Shown here: positions 28,021 to 39,687 of the stretch, piece by piece
How the letters are laid out: each line of letters opens with the position of its first letter
Numbering within the stretch: the stretch's first letter is position 1
Source of the DNA: Kosakonia sacchari SP1
GTDB lineage: Bacteria > Pseudomonadota > Gammaproteobacteria > Enterobacterales > Enterobacteriaceae
Direction of reading: 5' to 3'
Assembly (NCBI RefSeq): GCF_000300455.3
Contig: NZ_CP007215.2
Location: forward strand, 248,001-312,000
Length of the DNA: 64,000 bases
Notes under the pieces: generated by a model
What the model saw: only the letters and a program-made list of their open reading frames with translations
Databases searched by the model: none
What the model was told of the DNA's origin: nothing
Program-made: the position numbers and the translations under genes

Positions 28021-28961
28021 CAGTGCGCTCCTTCATGGTGGCGAATGCGGGGATCGAGCGCGGCACTCAATAGATCGACCAGCAGATTGCAGAGCACAAA
28101 AACCATTACCATCACCAGCGTAAAGCACTGGATCACCGGGTAGTCGCGATTGAAGATTGCCGATACGGCATAGCGGCCAATTCCGGGCCAGGCGAAGATG
28201 CTTTCAATGATCATCGTGCCGCCAATCAGTTCGCCGATATGCATGCCCAGCGCGGTGATCACCGGCAGTGAAGCGTTACGCAGAATATGCCGCCGCTCGG
28301 TCTGCTTGTCGCTTAACCCGCGCAGCCGCGCCCACGTTACATGGCGCTGCCCGGCGGCTTCCAGCATGCTGGCGCGCAGCAGGCGGGCGTTGATAGCCAG
28401 CGACATAAAAGCGATCGACACCGCAGGCAGGATCAGGTGTTGCCAGCCGCCGTAGCCCATCGCGGGTAGCCACTGCAAATGCACGGAAAAAAACATCACC
28501 AGCAGAAAGGCCAGCCAGAAGTTCGGCATCGACACGCCAAGAAACGCCACCGCGCGTACCAGAAAATCCGGCAAACCATCGCGGTGGCGCGCCGCCCAGA
28601 TGCCAAGCGGTACGGAGGTGAGTAGGATCAGCGCCAGCGCCGCGCCTGCGAGTTGCAATGTCGCGGGCAGAAAATGCAGTACATCCTCAAGCACGGGGCG
28701 CTGCGTGGCATAAGAGATGCCGAAATCAAGGTGCAACGCGCGCCACAGCCAGTGGAGATATTGGCTGGCGAGCGGCTGATCCAGCCCCAGTTGAATGCGG
28801 GTGGCGGCAATCATTTCCGGTGTTGGCGGCAGGTTCGACAGGCGCAGGTAATCCATCGCCGGATCTCCCGTGCCGAGGCGCAGTAGCAGAAAAATCACCA
28901 CCGAGGCGGCTACGATCATCGGGATCAATAACAGCATACGGTGCAGTAAAAAGCGGCTCAT
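28020..28961 (-). CDS. nikB: Nickel ABC transporter permease NikB
   Basis: A 313-residue DppB-type permease (E. coli NikB is 314). It has six membrane segments and an EAA-type loop near [13 protein letters not shown], followed by the family motif [19 protein letters not shown]. It starts in a 4-base overlap with nikA and ends with a 1-base overlap with nikC. Confidence 0.96.
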   Translation of the reverse strand: MSRFLLHRMLLLIPMIVAASVVIFLLLRLGTGDPAMDYLRLSNLPPTPEMIAATRIQLGLDQPLASQYLHWLWRALHLDFGISYATQRPVLEDVLHFLPATLQLAGAALALILLTSVPLGIWAARHRDGLPDFLVRAVAFLGVSMPNFWLAFLLVMFFSVHLQWLPAMGYGGWQHLILPAVSIAFMSLAINARLLRASMLEAAGQRHVTWARLRGLSDKQTERRHILRNASLPVITALGMHIGELIGGTMIIESIFAWPGIGRYAVSAIFNRDYPVIQCFTLVMVMVFVLCNLLVDLLSAALDPRIRHHEGAH

Positions 28962-30529
28962 GGCGCGGCATCCGGGGTTATCTGATCAAACGGGATCTCC
29001 GAGGCGATCGGGGCAAACGGAATCGTGCCGAGCTGCGGTTTTGCCACCACCATCATTGAGATATAACTGATCGGCAGATAAACCGCGTCGTTGTGCAAAC
29101 GGGTGAGAATATCCCGGTAGAGTGCCTGCCGCGTGCTGTCATCGCTGCTGGTCAGCACCTCGCCAATCTCTTTGTCGATAATCGCTTTGTCCGGCAGGCC
29201 TAACTGCGCCTGGTAATCGGCATGCGACGGCACGCGCATTGAGCTCATAAACGCGTGCGGATCGTACGGTGCGCCCCAGGTGCGGTTGAAAATCATGCCA
29301 AAACGGCCATCGCGCTGACGGGCATAAATACTGCTCTCTTCCTCGCCAATCAGGGCGACATCCACGCCTACCTGACGCAAATTGGCCTGAATAATCTCGG
29401 CCATCGATTTACTCAGTGCATCGGTGCCGATATAAGCCAGTTCAATATGCAGCGGCTGCCCGGCTTTTTCGCGAATGCTTTTCCCGGCGGGCAGCAGCCA
29501 GCCGGCTTTATCCAGCAGCGCGCGCGCCTGCGCCGGATCGTACTGGCGCGGTTTCAGGCCGATATTGGCATACGGCACGGAAGGGGCGAACAGCGTGTCG
29601 GCAACCTGCTGCGTGCCATACAACGCGCCATCGACCAGCGTTTTCTTATCCACCGCGTAGTTCAGCGCTTCCCGCACGGCTAACTCATTGGTTGGCGCAT
29701 GCGTGGAGTTCAGCGCCAGCATCACCGTCTCCATTGGCGCAGAAAGCTGGGTGCGCCAGGCGGGGTTCTGGCTGAAACGGGCAAACGTATCTAGCGGTAG
29801 CAACCCTTCGTTGCCGTAAAGCAGATCAATATCGCCGGTTTCAAATGCCACCGCGCGGCTGGTCGGGTCAGGGATCACTTTGACAATAATTTTGCTAAGT
29901 GCCGGTTTCGCGCCCCAGTAGTGCTCATTACGTACCAGCACGTCGTACTGGTTCAGCTTCGATTCCTGTAATACCCACGGTCCGGTGCCAATGGGTGCTT
30001 TAATCCCGTTCAGCGTTTCATGGTCTTTAAATTGCGACGGGGCGATAAAGCGGAACGGGCGGGGCAGGGCGAGCTCTTGCAGGAAAGGGTAGTAGGCGCT
30101 TTTCAGGGTGATTTGTAACTGCTTGGGGCTAAGGGCTTTAACGTCGGTGATTTGATTGGCAAGCTCAAGCCAGGCGTGGCGCTGACGGTTATCCAGCACG
30201 GCGCGGAAGTTCTCCGCAGCGGCGGCGGCGTTAAACGGCTCGCCGTTGGAGAACGTCACCCCGTCGCGCAGGGTAAAGACCCAGGTTTTGCCGTCCTCCG
30301 AATGCGCCCAGCTTGTCGCCAGCCAGGGTTTCACGCTGCCATCGGCCTGGTATTTCACCAGCGGTTCATAAACCATGCTTTGCGCGAACATCTGGTTTGG
30401 CGTGTAAAGGTGCGGGTTCAGCGGACCAACATTCACCGGCCAGGCGGTGGTTAGCGTATTTTGTGCCGCGAAAACGGCAAAGGATGCGCAGAGCAGAAGC
30501 AGAGCGCTAGCTTGACGATAGAAAGACAC
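28958..30529 (-). CDS. nikA: Periplasmic nickel-binding protein NikA
   Basis: A 523-residue solute-binding protein (E. coli 524). The signal peptide ends near ASFAVFAA at residue 22. The mature protein begins with [20 protein letters not shown] and carries the SBP_bac_5 signature [17 protein letters not shown]. NikA binds nickel-chelator complexes in the periplasm and delivers them to NikBC. It is first in the operon, directly downstream of the NikR operator at 30566. Confidence 0.97.
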   Translation of the reverse strand: MSFYRQASALLLLCASFAVFAAQNTLTTAWPVNVGPLNPHLYTPNQMFAQSMVYEPLVKYQADGSVKPWLATSWAHSEDGKTWVFTLRDGVTFSNGEPFNAAAAAENFRAVLDNRQRHAWLELANQITDVKALSPKQLQITLKSAYYPFLQELALPRPFRFIAPSQFKDHETLNGIKAPIGTGPWVLQESKLNQYDVLVRNEHYWGAKPALSKIIVKVIPDPTSRAVAFETGDIDLLYGNEGLLPLDTFARFSQNPAWRTQLSAPMETVMLALNSTHAPTNELAVREALNYAVDKKTLVDGALYGTQQVADTLFAPSVPYANIGLKPRQYDPAQARALLDKAGWLLPAGKSIREKAGQPLHIELAYIGTDALSKSMAEIIQANLRQVGVDVALIGEEESSIYARQRDGRFGMIFNRTWGAPYDPHAFMSSMRVPSHADYQAQLGLPDKAIIDKEIGEVLTSSDDSTRQALYRDILTRLHNDAVYLPISYISMMVVAKPQLGTIPFAPIASEIPFDQITPDAAP

Positions 30530-30565
30530 GTTCGGTTTCCTGACGAAAAGTCGGTGGCGAGAAAA

Positions 30566-30593
30566 GTATGACGATTTTAGTAATTCATCATAC
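30566..30593 (-). promoter_or_regulatory. NikR operator upstream of nikA
   Basis: GTATGA (30566-30571), 16 bases, then TCATAC (30588-30593). This is the exact dyad and spacing known for the E. coli NikR site. It lies 37 bases before the nikA start codon. Confidence 0.92.
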
Positions 30594-30600
30594 GAATAGT

Positions 30601-30614
30601 ATGTTCTGGATCAA
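30601..30614 (-). promoter_or_regulatory. FNR-like site upstream of nikA
   Basis: On the minus strand this reads TTGATCCAGAACAT: one perfect FNR half (TTGAT) and a degenerate second half. In E. coli nikA needs FNR for anaerobic induction, and the location just upstream of the NikR site fits. The degenerate half keeps confidence low. Confidence 0.45.
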
Positions 30615-30786
30615 AAGCCCTGTTTATAACAGGGATTTATCGCATTTTGCGTGATGGGTATGGCTGGCGGGTGAGCAGAGCACCCGGAACCTATTCGTCA
30701 GGATTATCGCTTTGTCTGGCGTAAGCATTACGCGAGTCGTATTACGTGACGTTTATGAGACGCCTGCAAAAATAAGGGGTAGAGCG

Positions 30787-31644
30787 CTACTCCTTAAACA
30801 GTTGCAACAGCATTTCTACCTGCTCATCGAGCGGTGCGAGGTCTTTTTTCACAATCAGATGCAACGGTGTGGCGCGGCGCGTACCGTGGCTGAGCGGCAG
30901 CGTTTTAAGCACACCGCTGTCGAGCAAGGGCTGAATGCGCTCCGCCGGCAACCAGCCGTAGCCCACCTGATACAGCACGGCTTCCACCGCCGCATCGATG
31001 GTGGAGAACGTCCACGACTCCTGCGCTACCGGGCTTTGGCGATGGTCGCTTTCGGCAATGCGAATCAGCGGCCAGCCGGCGAGCATCGCTTCGCTTACCC
31101 GTTCCGCCGCGCACAGCGGGTGATCGCGGTGTGCCACGGCGACAAAATCAATGTTCATCAGCCATTCGCCGCGCCCGGTCATATCCTGACGGCGGGTCAA
31201 TATCATGACATCGGCTTGCGCATGCACCGGCAATTCGCTGGAGGCGGTTTCCAGCACTTCGGTCAGCCGCACCTGTGTTTGCGGGTAGCGCTGCTGAAAC
31301 TGGCGCAAAATGGCAAATAGCCGCGCGCGGGGGAAAATACTGTCGACCACCAAATCCAGCCGCGTGCGCATGCCATTGCGCAGCGTGGCTGCACGGGTTT
31401 CTACCCAGTCGAATGCCTTGAGCAACGGTTGTACCTGGTTGAGCAGCAACTCGCCCGCCGGGGTAAGTACCGCGCGCCGCCCTTCCTGTACGAGCAGAGC
31501 AACGCCGAGCCGCTCCTGCAACAGCGCCAGGTTGTAACTGACCGATGACTGGCTGCGATGCGTCTCTTCCGCCGCTTTCGCAAAGCTTCCCAGCTCAACC
31601 ACCTTTTGCAGCAGCGTCCATTGTTCCAGCGTCGTCTTGTGCAT
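30787..31644 (-). CDS. LysR-type transcriptional regulator, divergent from padC
   Basis: A 285-residue LysR family regulator. The N-terminal winged helix-turn-helix is residues 1-60 (VVELGSFAKAAEETHRSQSSVSYNLALLQERLG). The effector-binding part starts near residue 90 (MRTRLDLVVDSIFPRARLF). Divergent placement 98 bases from padC, with a perfect inverted repeat between them, indicates it controls padC in response to phenolic acids such as ferulate or p-coumarate. The ligand is inferred from the target gene. Confidence 0.9.
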   Translation of the reverse strand: MHKTTLEQWTLLQKVVELGSFAKAAEETHRSQSSVSYNLALLQERLGVALLVQEGRRAVLTPAGELLLNQVQPLLKAFDWVETRAATLRNGMRTRLDLVVDSIFPRARLFAILRQFQQRYPQTQVRLTEVLETASSELPVHAQADVMILTRRQDMTGRGEWLMNIDFVAVAHRDHPLCAAERVSEAMLAGWPLIRIAESDHRQSPVAQESWTFSTIDAAVEAVLYQVGYGWLPAERIQPLLDSGVLKTLPLSHGTRRATPLHLIVKKDLAPLDEQVEMLLQLFKE

Positions 31645-31660
31645 AACTCATCTAAAAAGT

Positions 31661-31695
31661 GAATGAATTTGATGCAAATATAGCGTTATTCATTC
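31661..31695. promoter_or_regulatory. Inverted repeat between lysR gene and padC
   Basis: GAATGAAT (31661-31668) and ATTCATTC (31688-31695) form a perfect 8-bp dyad with a 19-base gap, centred between the divergent starts. It is a good candidate operator for the LysR-type regulator. Confidence 0.5.
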
Positions 31696-31742
31696 GTTTT
31701 TTGCAGGCGTAGGATAATTTCATACACCAGAGGAGATAAAAA

Positions 31743-32249
31743 ATGAGCACCTTTGATAAACATGATTTGAGCGGTTTCGTCGGCAAACATCTGGTTTATA
31801 CCTACGATAATGGCTGGAATTACGAGATTTATGTGAAAAACGCCACGACGCTTGATTACCGGATCCACAGCGGTATCGTGGCGAACCGTTGGGTGAAAAA
31901 TCAGCAGGCCTACATTGTTCGCGTTGGCGAAAGTATCTATAAAATTTCCTGGACTGAACCGACCGGCACCGATGTCAGCCTGATTGTTAACCTCGGCGAT
32001 CGCCTGTTCCACGGCACTATTTTCTTCCCGCGCTGGGTTATCAATAACCCGGAAAAGACGGTTTGCTTCCAGAATGATCACATTGCGTTGATGGAATCGT
32101 ATCGCGCGGCGGGCCCGGCTTACCCTACTGAAGTGATCGATGAGTTCGCGACTATTACATTTGTGCGTGATTGCGGCGAAAATAATGATAGCGTGATTAA
32201 CTGCGCTGCCAGTGAATTACCGGCCAACTTCCCGCAGAATTTGTCATAA
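31743..32249 (+). CDS. padC: Phenolic acid decarboxylase
   Basis: A 168-residue cytoplasmic enzyme of the PadC family, which removes CO2 from p-coumaric, ferulic and caffeic acids to give vinyl phenols, a detoxification step for plant-derived acids. Family hallmarks are FVGKHLVYTYDNGWNYEIYV at the N-terminus, YRIHSGIVANRWVKNQ in the centre and GTIFFPRWV later. The length fits the family. The ATG at 31743 follows GAGGAGAT. The gene is not part of the E. coli K-12 set and fits a plant-associated lifestyle. Confidence 0.94.
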   Translation: MSTFDKHDLSGFVGKHLVYTYDNGWNYEIYVKNATTLDYRIHSGIVANRWVKNQQAYIVRVGESIYKISWTEPTGTDVSLIVNLGDRLFHGTIFFPRWVINNPEKTVCFQNDHIALMESYRAAGPAYPTEVIDEFATITFVRDCGENNDSVINCAASELPANFPQNLS

Positions 32250-32677
32250 AAATTTCACGCTGTTTAATATATTCTGCTGGTAACGAATGAAATAATTCAT
32301 TGCATAATGATATTAACTTTCGTGTATTCGTTGATGTGCCGTTTAAATAACTACGCTAACGCCTTTGTATACATTGCAAAGGCGTTAAATATTTCATTTT
32401 TTTGACATTCATCACATTAGGATTTTGCTGTTTTCATTTGTAACCCCTTGTTTGAAAGAAATTAATTTATATTTGTTAAGCTTATCATTTATCCCTTTTC
32501 TTAATCTTGTCCTAATATTCAATTGGTAGCATTCTCCGACTAACCGTAACGAATAATAAATGCAGGAAACGCGCATTCATTATATTTTGGTTTAACTTTC
32601 ATCCGCCATTTTACTCACTAGCCGCAGCGTGTCTTTGTGGCGGTTCGTTAACGCGTCAGTGACGCCAAGGAAAAACG
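32250..32677. other. Intergenic region upstream of arnB
   Basis: About 430 AT-rich bases containing the arn promoter region and a PmrA-box-like element at 32500. No gene or RNA was recognised. Confidence 0.5.
32500..32516 (+). promoter_or_regulatory. Putative PmrA (BasR) box upstream of arnB
   Basis: CTTAAT, five bases, CCTAAT: two direct half-sites spaced 11 bases apart, close to the known PmrA pattern YTTAA-N5-YTTAA. The operon it precedes is the classic PmrA/PhoP target. One mismatch in the second half. Confidence 0.6.
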
Positions 32678-33814
32678 ATGAGTGATTTTTTACCGTTCTC
32701 ACGCCCGTCAATGGGGGATGAAGAGTTCGCCGCCATTCAGCAAGTGCTGGCATCCGGCTGGATCACCACAGGCCCAAAAAATCAGGCTCTGGAAGAGGCT
32801 TTTTGCACACTAACGGGCAACCGCCACGCCATCGCCGTGAGCTCGGCGACGGGTGGCATGCACGTTACTCTGATGGCGCTGGGAATTGGTGCCGGGGATG
32901 AAGTGATTACCCCGTCGCTGACCTGGGTTTCCACCCTCAATATGATTGTGCTGCTCGGCGCGACGCCGGTGATGATCGATGTCGATAAAGAGACGCTGAT
33001 GGTCACGCCGGAAGCTATCGAAGCGGCTATCACGCCGCGTACCAAAGCGATTATCCCGGTACATTACGCCGGTGCGCCGGTGGATGTTGACGCCATTCGC
33101 GCGATTGGCGAGAAGCACAGCATTCCGGTGATTGAAGATGCTGCTCACGCCGCCGGAACGTACTACAAAGGTCAGCATGTTGGTTCACGCGGTACCGCTA
33201 TTTTCTCCTTCCACGCCATTAAAAATATGACCTGCGCGGAAGGTGGGCTGGTGGTGACGGACGACGAACAACTGGCGAACCGCATTCGTAGCCTGAAATT
33301 CCACGGGCTGGGCGTCGATGCTTATGACCGTCAAACTCACGGACGCGCCCCGCAGGCCGAAGTGATCTCCCCCGGTTTTAAATACAACCTCGCTGATATC
33401 AACGCGGCGATTGCGCTGGTGCAACTGGGCAAACTGCCCGCCGCTAATGCCCGCCGCCAGGAAATCGCCCAGCGTTATTTGCAGGAACTGGCGGATACGC
33501 CGTTTCAGCCGCTGGCCTTGCCGTCATGGCCGCACCAGCACGCCTGGCACCTGTTTATTATTCGCGTTGATGAGCAACGTTGCGGTATCTCCCGCGACGC
33601 ATTGATGGAAACCCTGAAAGCGCAAGGCATTGGTACCGGCCTGCATTTTCGCGCGGCCCATACGCAGAAGTATTACCGCGAACGCTTCCCCCTCTCTTTA
33701 CCCAATACGGAGTGGAACAGTGCGCGTATCTGTTCGCTACCGCTTTTCCCGGATATGACCCATGACGACACAACCCGCGTCATTCACGCGCTCCGCAACA
33801 TTGCAGGGCGCTGA
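32678..33814 (+). CDS. arnB: UDP-L-Ara4O aminotransferase ArnB
   Basis: A 378-residue PLP enzyme of the DegT/DnrJ/EryC1 family that transaminates UDP-4-keto-pentose to UDP-L-Ara4N with glutamate. The PLP lysine is Lys182 in [15 protein letters not shown], and [13 protein letters not shown] (around 151-163) is the cofactor Asp region. It is the first gene of the arn operon, which modifies lipid A with L-Ara4N to resist polymyxin. Its stop lies one base before the arnC ATG. Confidence 0.97.
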   Translation: MSDFLPFSRPSMGDEEFAAIQQVLASGWITTGPKNQALEEAFCTLTGNRHAIAVSSATGGMHVTLMALGIGAGDEVITPSLTWVSTLNMIVLLGATPVMIDVDKETLMVTPEAIEAAITPRTKAIIPVHYAGAPVDVDAIRAIGEKHSIPVIEDAAHAAGTYYKGQHVGSRGTAIFSFHAIKNMTCAEGGLVVTDDEQLANRIRSLKFHGLGVDAYDRQTHGRAPQAEVISPGFKYNLADINAAIALVQLGKLPAANARRQEIAQRYLQELADTPFQPLALPSWPHQHAWHLFIIRVDEQRCGISRDALMETLKAQGIGTGLHFRAAHTQKYYRERFPLSLPNTEWNSARICSLPLFPDMTHDDTTRVIHALRNIAGR

Positions 33815-33815
33815 T

Positions 33816-34799
33816 ATGTTTAATTTACCGCCTGTAGAGAAAGTTTCTGTGGTGATCCCGGTCTACAACGAGCAAGAGAGTTTGCCGGAGTTGATTCGCC
33901 GCACCACGGAAAGCTGCGATGTACTGGGCATTGATTACGAAATTTTGCTGGTGGATGACGGCAGTAGCGATAACTCCACGCTGATGTTAAGTGAAGCGGC
34001 AGAACAACCCGGCAGCCACGTAGTCGCGGTGCTGCTGAACCGCAACTACGGTCAGCACTCGGCGATTATGGCCGGTTTCAGCCATGTCACCGGTGATTTG
34101 ATCATCACGCTGGATGCCGATTTGCAAAACCCGCCGGAGGAGATCCCGCGTCTGGTGGCAAAAGCCAATGAGGGGTATGACGTGGTGGGTACGGTGCGGC
34201 AAAACCGCCAGGACAGCCTGTTTCGTAAAATGGCCTCGCGCACCATTAACCGCCTGATCCAGCGCACCACCGGTAAAGCGATGGGCGATTATGGCTGCAT
34301 GTTGCGTGCATATCGCCGCCATATTGTTGATGCCATGCTGCACTGCCATGAACGCAGCACTTTTATCCCGATCCTCGCTAACACCTTTGCCCGTCGCGCG
34401 GTGGAGATCCCCGTGCAGCACGCGGAGCGCGAGTTTGGCGATTCCAAATACAGCTTTATGCGTCTGATTAACCTGATGTACGACCTGGTGACCTGCCTGA
34501 CCACCACGCCGCTGCGCTTGCTGAGCGTGTTTGGCAGCGTGATCGCCGTGTTGGGATTTTCGCTCGCCGTGCTGCTGGTGGTGCTGCGTCTGGCGTTTGG
34601 CCCGCAGTGGGCGGGAGAAGGGGTGTTTATGCTCTTCGCCATTCTCTTCACCTTTATCGGCGCTCAGTTTATCGGCATGGGGCTACTTGGGGAGTATATC
34701 GGGCGCATCTACAACGATGTTCGCGCGCGTCCCCGCTACTTTATTCAACGTGTTGTTCGTCAGGAAAATGACGTTTCGCAAGAGGAAAAAAATCAATGA
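33816..34799 (+). CDS. arnC: Undecaprenyl-phosphate Ara4FN transferase ArnC
   Basis: A 327-residue family-2 glycosyltransferase. The GT-A domain starts [13 protein letters not shown], with DDGSSDN and the metal-binding [10 protein letters not shown], then two C-terminal membrane helices (about 235-255 and 270-292). It moves the formylated sugar to undecaprenyl phosphate at the inner membrane. The ATG at 33816 matches the family start ([11 protein letters not shown]); the frame also runs upstream into arnB. It overlaps arnA by four bases. Confidence 0.97.
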   Translation: MFNLPPVEKVSVVIPVYNEQESLPELIRRTTESCDVLGIDYEILLVDDGSSDNSTLMLSEAAEQPGSHVVAVLLNRNYGQHSAIMAGFSHVTGDLIITLDADLQNPPEEIPRLVAKANEGYDVVGTVRQNRQDSLFRKMASRTINRLIQRTTGKAMGDYGCMLRAYRRHIVDAMLHCHERSTFIPILANTFARRAVEIPVQHAEREFGDSKYSFMRLINLMYDLVTCLTTTPLRLLSVFGSVIAVLGFSLAVLLVVLRLAFGPQWAGEGVFMLFAILFTFIGAQFIGMGLLGEYIGRIYNDVRARPRYFIQRVVRQENDVSQEEKNQ

Positions 34800-36775
34800 A
34801 AGCCGTTGTCTTTGCTTACCACGATATTGGATGTGTCGGTACACAGGCGTTACTGGATGCAGGTTTCGAGATTGCGGCGATTTTTACCCATCCCGACAGT
34901 GCCAATGAAAACCACTTTTTCGGCTCGGTGGCGCGTATTGCCGCTGAACGTGGCATTCCGGTTTATGCCCCGGAAGATGTTAACCACCCGCTGTGGGTCG
35001 ATCGTATTCGCGATCTGAACCCGGATGTCATTTTCTCTTTCTATTACCGCAACTTGCTGTGCGACAACATTCTCAATACCGCGCGGATCGGCGCATTTAA
35101 CCTGCACGGCTCGCTGCTGCCCGCTTACCGTGGACGTGCCCCGCTGAACTGGGTGCTGGTAAATGGCGAAAGCGAAACCGGCGTCACGCTGCATCGCATG
35201 GTTTCCCGCGCGGATGCGGGCGCGATTATCGCGCAACAACGCGTTGCCATTGCCGAGAATGATGAAGCGTTGTCGCTGCATCGCAAATTAGCTGAAGCCG
35301 CAAAAGGAATGCTGGCCAGCGTGCTGCCGACGATTAAAACGCAAACCTTCAGCGAAACGGCGCAGGACGACAGCAAAGCCAGCTACTACGGTCGCCGCAC
35401 GCCGGAAGATGGCCGTCTGGACTGGGAAAAACCGGCGCAAACGCTGCAAAACCTGGTGCGCGCGGTTTCTGACCCGTGGCCGGGCGCCTACAGCTTTGCC
35501 GGTACGCATAAATTTATCGTCTGGAAATCCCGCGTACGTACCGATGTGGCTCCGGCTCGCGCGGGCACTGTGCTCTCTGTTTCGCCGCTGCTGGTGGCCT
35601 GTGGCGATGGCGCGCTGGAGATCCTCACCGGCCAGATGGACAACGGCGTCTACATGCAGGGCGCACAGCTGGCGCAATCGCTCGGCTTGGTTGCCGGAGC
35701 GTTGCTCACTAGCAAACCGGTGGTGGCGGTAAAACGCCGCACCCGCGTGCTGATCCTCGGCGTGAACGGTTTTATCGGTAACCATTTGACCGAACGCCTG
35801 CTGCGTGACGATAACTACGAGATTTTCGGTCTGGATATTGGATCGGATGCGATCAGCCGTTTCCTCGGCAATCCGCGTTTCCACTTTGTTGAAGGCGATA
35901 TCAGCATTCACTCCGAGTGGATCGAATACCACATTAAGAAATGTGATGTAGTGCTGCCGCTGGTGGCGATTGCCACACCTATCGAATACACCCGTAACCC
36001 GCTGCGCGTGTTCGAGCTGGATTTCGAAGAGAACCTGAAAATCATCCGTGACTGCGTGAAGTACAACAAGCGCATCATTTTCCCGTCGACCTCGGAAGTG
36101 TACGGCATGTGCACCGACAACAATTTCGACGAAGACAACTCGAATCTGGTGGTTGGGCCTATTAACAAACAGCGCTGGATTTACTCGGTATCGAAACAGT
36201 TGCTTGACCGTGTGATCTGGGCATATGGCGACAAACACGGCCTGAAATTCACCCTGTTCCGTCCGTTTAACTGGATGGGACCGCGGCTGGATAACCTGAA
36301 CGCCGCGCGTATCGGTAGCTCGCGCGCCATCACCCAGTTGATCCTCAATCTGGTGGAGGGTTCGCCGATCAAGCTGATCGAAGGTGGTAAGCAGAAACGC
36401 TGCTTTACGGATATCAGTGATGGTATCGAAGCGCTGTTCCGCATTATTGAAAACAAAGACGGGCGTTGCGACGGGCAGATCATCAACATTGGTAACCCGG
36501 ATAACGAAGCGAGCATTAAAGAGCTGGCGGAGATGCTGCTGGCAAGCTTTGAAAAACACCCGCTGCGCGACCGTTTCCCGCCATTCGCCGGTTTCCGCGA
36601 AGTGGAGAGCAGCAGCTACTATGGTAAAGGCTACCAGGATGTGGAACACCGCAAACCGAGTATCCGTAACGCCAAACGCTGCCTGCACTGGGAACCGACC
36701 GTAGATATGCGCCAGACCATTGACGAAACGCTGGATTTCTTCCTGCGTACCGTTGAACTGACGGATGAGAAATAA
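34796..36775 (+). CDS. arnA: Bifunctional UDP-GlcA decarboxylase / UDP-L-Ara4N formyltransferase ArnA
   Basis: A 659-residue two-domain enzyme. The N-terminal formyltransferase (residues 1-305) has Asn102 and His104 in [13 protein letters not shown]. The C-terminal SDR-type decarboxylase (from ~315) has the NAD motif [18 protein letters not shown] and the catalytic YSVSK. It makes the keto-pentose for ArnB and formylates UDP-L-Ara4N before ArnC. All key residues seen are intact; length is one residue less than E. coli. Confidence 0.97.
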   Translation: MKAVVFAYHDIGCVGTQALLDAGFEIAAIFTHPDSANENHFFGSVARIAAERGIPVYAPEDVNHPLWVDRIRDLNPDVIFSFYYRNLLCDNILNTARIGAFNLHGSLLPAYRGRAPLNWVLVNGESETGVTLHRMVSRADAGAIIAQQRVAIAENDEALSLHRKLAEAAKGMLASVLPTIKTQTFSETAQDDSKASYYGRRTPEDGRLDWEKPAQTLQNLVRAVSDPWPGAYSFAGTHKFIVWKSRVRTDVAPARAGTVLSVSPLLVACGDGALEILTGQMDNGVYMQGAQLAQSLGLVAGALLTSKPVVAVKRRTRVLILGVNGFIGNHLTERLLRDDNYEIFGLDIGSDAISRFLGNPRFHFVEGDISIHSEWIEYHIKKCDVVLPLVAIATPIEYTRNPLRVFELDFEENLKIIRDCVKYNKRIIFPSTSEVYGMCTDNNFDEDNSNLVVGPINKQRWIYSVSKQLLDRVIWAYGDKHGLKFTLFRPFNWMGPRLDNLNAARIGSSRAITQLILNLVEGSPIKLIEGGKQKRCFTDISDGIEALFRIIENKDGRCDGQIINIGNPDNEASIKELAEMLLASFEKHPLRDRFPPFAGFREVESSSYYGKGYQDVEHRKPSIRNAKRCLHWEPTVDMRQTIDETLDFFLRTVELTDEK

Positions 36776-36777
36776 GC

Positions 36778-37680
36778 ATGAAATACGTCGGCTTACGTAT
36801 TGATGTCGATACCTTTCGCGGCACGCGTGACGGCGTTCCGCGCCTGCTGGCGCTACTGAAAAAGCACAACATTCAGGCGAGCTTTTTCTTCAGCGTCGGG
36901 CCGGACAACATGGGGCGCCATATCTGGCGCCTGCTTAAGCCGAAATTTCTGTGGAAGATGCTGCGCTCGCGCGCGGCATCGCTCTACGGCTGGGATATTT
37001 TACTGGCGGGCACCGCGTGGCCCGGCAGGCTTATCGGCGAAGGCAACGCGGAGGTCATCCGTAAAACCGCGCAGGCGCACGAAGTGGGGCTGCATGCCTG
37101 GGATCACCACCGCTGGCAGCGCTGGAGCGGGGTGTGGAATCAGGCGCATCTCGAAGCGGAAATTGAGCGCGGATTGCTGGCGCTGGAGCTGATTATTGGC
37201 CGGTCTGTGAGCTGTTCCGCCGTGGCGGGTTGGCGCGCCGATCAGCGAGTGGTAAAAGCCAAATCAAATTTTAATTTCCGCTATAACAGCGACTGCCGGG
37301 GCACACAGCCGTTTCGCCCGCTCATCGCCGAGAACACCTATGCAGCACCGCAAATCCCGGTAACGCTACCCACCTGGGATGAAGCCGTTGGCATTTCGGT
37401 GGCGGCGGAGCACTACAACCGTTTCATTCTCGACGCGATGAAGCAGGATAGCGGCACGCCGGTTTATACCATCCACGCCGAGGTGGAAGGCATTATCGGC
37501 GCGGAAGGTTTCGATGAACTGCTGAGCATGGCGGCGCGCGAAGGCATCGCTTTTTGCCCGTTAAGCCAGTTGTTGCCGGAATCGTTAGAGACGCTACCGG
37601 CAGGAAAAGTGGTACGCGGAGAAGTGGCTGGCCGGGAAGGCTGGCTGGGTTGCCAACAACTGTTGAGTCCTGGGTTATGA
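36778..37680 (+). CDS. arnD: Undecaprenyl-phosphate Ara4FN deformylase ArnD
   Basis: A 300-residue NodB-type polysaccharide deacetylase relative. The metal/catalytic motif [10 protein letters not shown] is near the start and [11 protein letters not shown] (around residues 103-113) is the second motif. It removes the formyl group from the lipid-linked sugar on the cytoplasmic face. It starts two bases after arnA and overlaps arnT by four. Confidence 0.96.
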   Translation: MKYVGLRIDVDTFRGTRDGVPRLLALLKKHNIQASFFFSVGPDNMGRHIWRLLKPKFLWKMLRSRAASLYGWDILLAGTAWPGRLIGEGNAEVIRKTAQAHEVGLHAWDHHRWQRWSGVWNQAHLEAEIERGLLALELIIGRSVSCSAVAGWRADQRVVKAKSNFNFRYNSDCRGTQPFRPLIAENTYAAPQIPVTLPTWDEAVGISVAAEHYNRFILDAMKQDSGTPVYTIHAEVEGIIGAEGFDELLSMAAREGIAFCPLSQLLPESLETLPAGKVVRGEVAGREGWLGCQQLLSPGL

Positions 37681-39335
37681 AATCCATTCACTATGGTCTG
37701 GCGCTGGTTGCGCTGTTCGCCCTCTACTATGTTGTTCCCCTGGAATATCGTTTGCTCTGGCAGCCGGATGAGACCCGCTATGCGGAGATCAGCCGTGAAA
37801 TGCTCACCAGCGGCGACTGGATTGTGCCGCACTTCCTTGGCCTGCGTTATTTTGAAAAACCCATCGCCGGTTACTGGATCAATAGCATTGCGCAGTGGCT
37901 GTTTGGCCATAATAACGTCTCAGTGCGCCTGGGCTCTGTTTTCTCGATTACCGTGTCAGCGCTGCTCGTGGGCGTGCTAGCGTGGAAAATGTGGCGCGAC
38001 AAACGCACTGCCGTGCTCTCGGCGGTGATCTTCCTGACCGCGTTTCTGGTGTATGGCATTGGCACTTATGCTGTGCTCGACCCGATGATCACGCTGTGGA
38101 TGACGCTGGCGATGTTCAGCTTCTGGCTGGCTGCGCAGGCGAGCACATTACGCGGTAAGTTTGGTGGCTATGTCCTGCTTGGCGTGGCGTGCGGCATGGG
38201 CGTGATGACCAAAGGTTTTCTCGCGCTGGCGGTGCCGGTGATTGGCGTGCTGCCGTGGGTGATTGTGCACAAACGCTGGAAAGAGGTGCTGCTCTGGGGC
38301 TGGCTGGCCGTGATCTGTTGCGTGCTGACGGTGCTGCCGTGGGGACTGGCAATTGCATCGCGCGAACCCGATTTCTGGCGCTACTTCTTCTGGGTTGAAC
38401 ATATCCAACGTTTTGCGCAGCAGGATGCACAACACAAAGCGCCGTTCTGGTATTACATACCGTTCTTGATTTTAGGTTCTTTGCCGTGGCTGGCGCTGCT
38501 GCCCGGTGCGCTGAAAACGGGCTGGCTGGCGCGTAAAGAGGGCGTGCGGGAAGCATTTTATCTGCTGGGTTGGGTGGTGATGCCGCTGCTGTTTTTCAGC
38601 ATCGCCAAAGGAAAACTGCCGACTTATATTCTGCCCTGCTTCGCGCCGCTGGCGATATTGATGGCGCGTTATGCCATGCAGATGGCGCAAACCAATGGGC
38701 GCGCGTTACGCATCAATGCGTGGATCAATATCGGTTTTGGTCTGATTGGCGTGATTGCCGCGCTGGTGGTGTCGCCTTGGGGCTTCCTGAAACAGCCGGT
38801 GTGGACGCAGATTGAGATCTACAAAGCGGCGCTGGCGGCGTTTGCTTTCCTGGCATGGGCGCTGGTTGGCGTGTTTACCTTGCGTGCCAGTGCCGATCGT
38901 TGGTCATACGCGGCGCTGTGCCCGCTGGCGATTGCGCTGCTGGTGGGGATTGTTATCCCGGACAAGGTGATGGATTCCAAGCAGCCGCAATTTTTGATCA
39001 ACTTTGTTAACGAGCCGCTGACGCCGAGCCGCTATGTGCTGGCTGATAACGTCGGTGTTGCCGCAGGTTTGGCCTGGGAGCTGAAACGCTCAGATATCAT
39101 GCTGTTTGGCACGCGCGGTGAGTTAACGTACGGTATGTCGTACCCTGACGGCGAAGGGCGGTTTGTACGCGAAGACGATTTCACCGACTGGCTGTCACAA
39201 CATCGTCAGGAAGGGGTTATTTCCCTGGTGCTGCACCAGTCGAAAAAAGATGACTTTACCCGCATGCCGATACCGAAACCGGACAACGTTTATGTACAGG
39301 GGCGTATGGTCTTTATTCAGTACTTTCCGCAATGA
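37677..39335 (+). CDS. arnT: Lipid A L-Ara4N transferase ArnT
   Basis: A 552-residue inner-membrane GT-83 glycosyltransferase that moves L-Ara4N from undecaprenyl phosphate to lipid A phosphate on the periplasmic face. It has about 12-13 membrane segments; the acidic first periplasmic loop [18 protein letters not shown] holds the conserved Asp/Glu residues. The start at the ATGA overlap (37677) gives MKSIHYG; a longer frame back to 37554 lies inside arnD. Confidence 0.97.
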   Translation: MKSIHYGLALVALFALYYVVPLEYRLLWQPDETRYAEISREMLTSGDWIVPHFLGLRYFEKPIAGYWINSIAQWLFGHNNVSVRLGSVFSITVSALLVGVLAWKMWRDKRTAVLSAVIFLTAFLVYGIGTYAVLDPMITLWMTLAMFSFWLAAQASTLRGKFGGYVLLGVACGMGVMTKGFLALAVPVIGVLPWVIVHKRWKEVLLWGWLAVICCVLTVLPWGLAIASREPDFWRYFFWVEHIQRFAQQDAQHKAPFWYYIPFLILGSLPWLALLPGALKTGWLARKEGVREAFYLLGWVVMPLLFFSIAKGKLPTYILPCFAPLAILMARYAMQMAQTNGRALRINAWINIGFGLIGVIAALVVSPWGFLKQPVWTQIEIYKAALAAFAFLAWALVGVFTLRASADRWSYAALCPLAIALLVGIVIPDKVMDSKQPQFLINFVNEPLTPSRYVLADNVGVAAGLAWELKRSDIMLFGTRGELTYGMSYPDGEGRFVREDDFTDWLSQHRQEGVISLVLHQSKKDDFTRMPIPKPDNVYVQGRMVFIQYFPQ

Positions 39336-39348
39336 TGAGTAAGCCGCA

Positions 39349-39687
39349 ATGACCAGCTGGCTCTGGCTCGCGCTGGCAAGCCTGCTCAGTTGCGCAGGTC
39401 AACTGTGCCAGAAGCAGGCGACGCGTCCGGTGCCGATTGCCAGGCGTAATAAGCATCTCGGCCTGTGGCTGGGGCTTGCGCTGATGGCGCTCGGTGCGGG
39501 CATGGCGCTGTGGCTGCTGGTTTTGCAGCGCATTCCTGTTGGCGTGGCGTATCCGATGTTGAGCCTTAATTTTGTCTGGGTGACGCTGGCGGCGCGTTTT
39601 CTCTGGCGTGAGCCAGTGAGCGTTCGCCATGCGTTCGGCGTGGCGCTGATTATCATCGGCATTGTGCTGCTGGGGAGCTCACTATGA
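39349..39687 (+). CDS. arnE: L-Ara4N-phosphoundecaprenol flippase subunit ArnE
   Basis: A 112-residue EamA/SMR-like membrane protein with four helices (E. coli 111 aa). It forms the flippase with ArnF that carries the lipid-linked sugar to the periplasmic side. It contains [19 protein letters not shown], typical of the family. It is 13 bases after arnT and overlaps arnF by four. Confidence 0.95.
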   Translation: MTSWLWLALASLLSCAGQLCQKQATRPVPIARRNKHLGLWLGLALMALGAGMALWLLVLQRIPVGVAYPMLSLNFVWVTLAARFLWREPVSVRHAFGVALIIIGIVLLGSSL

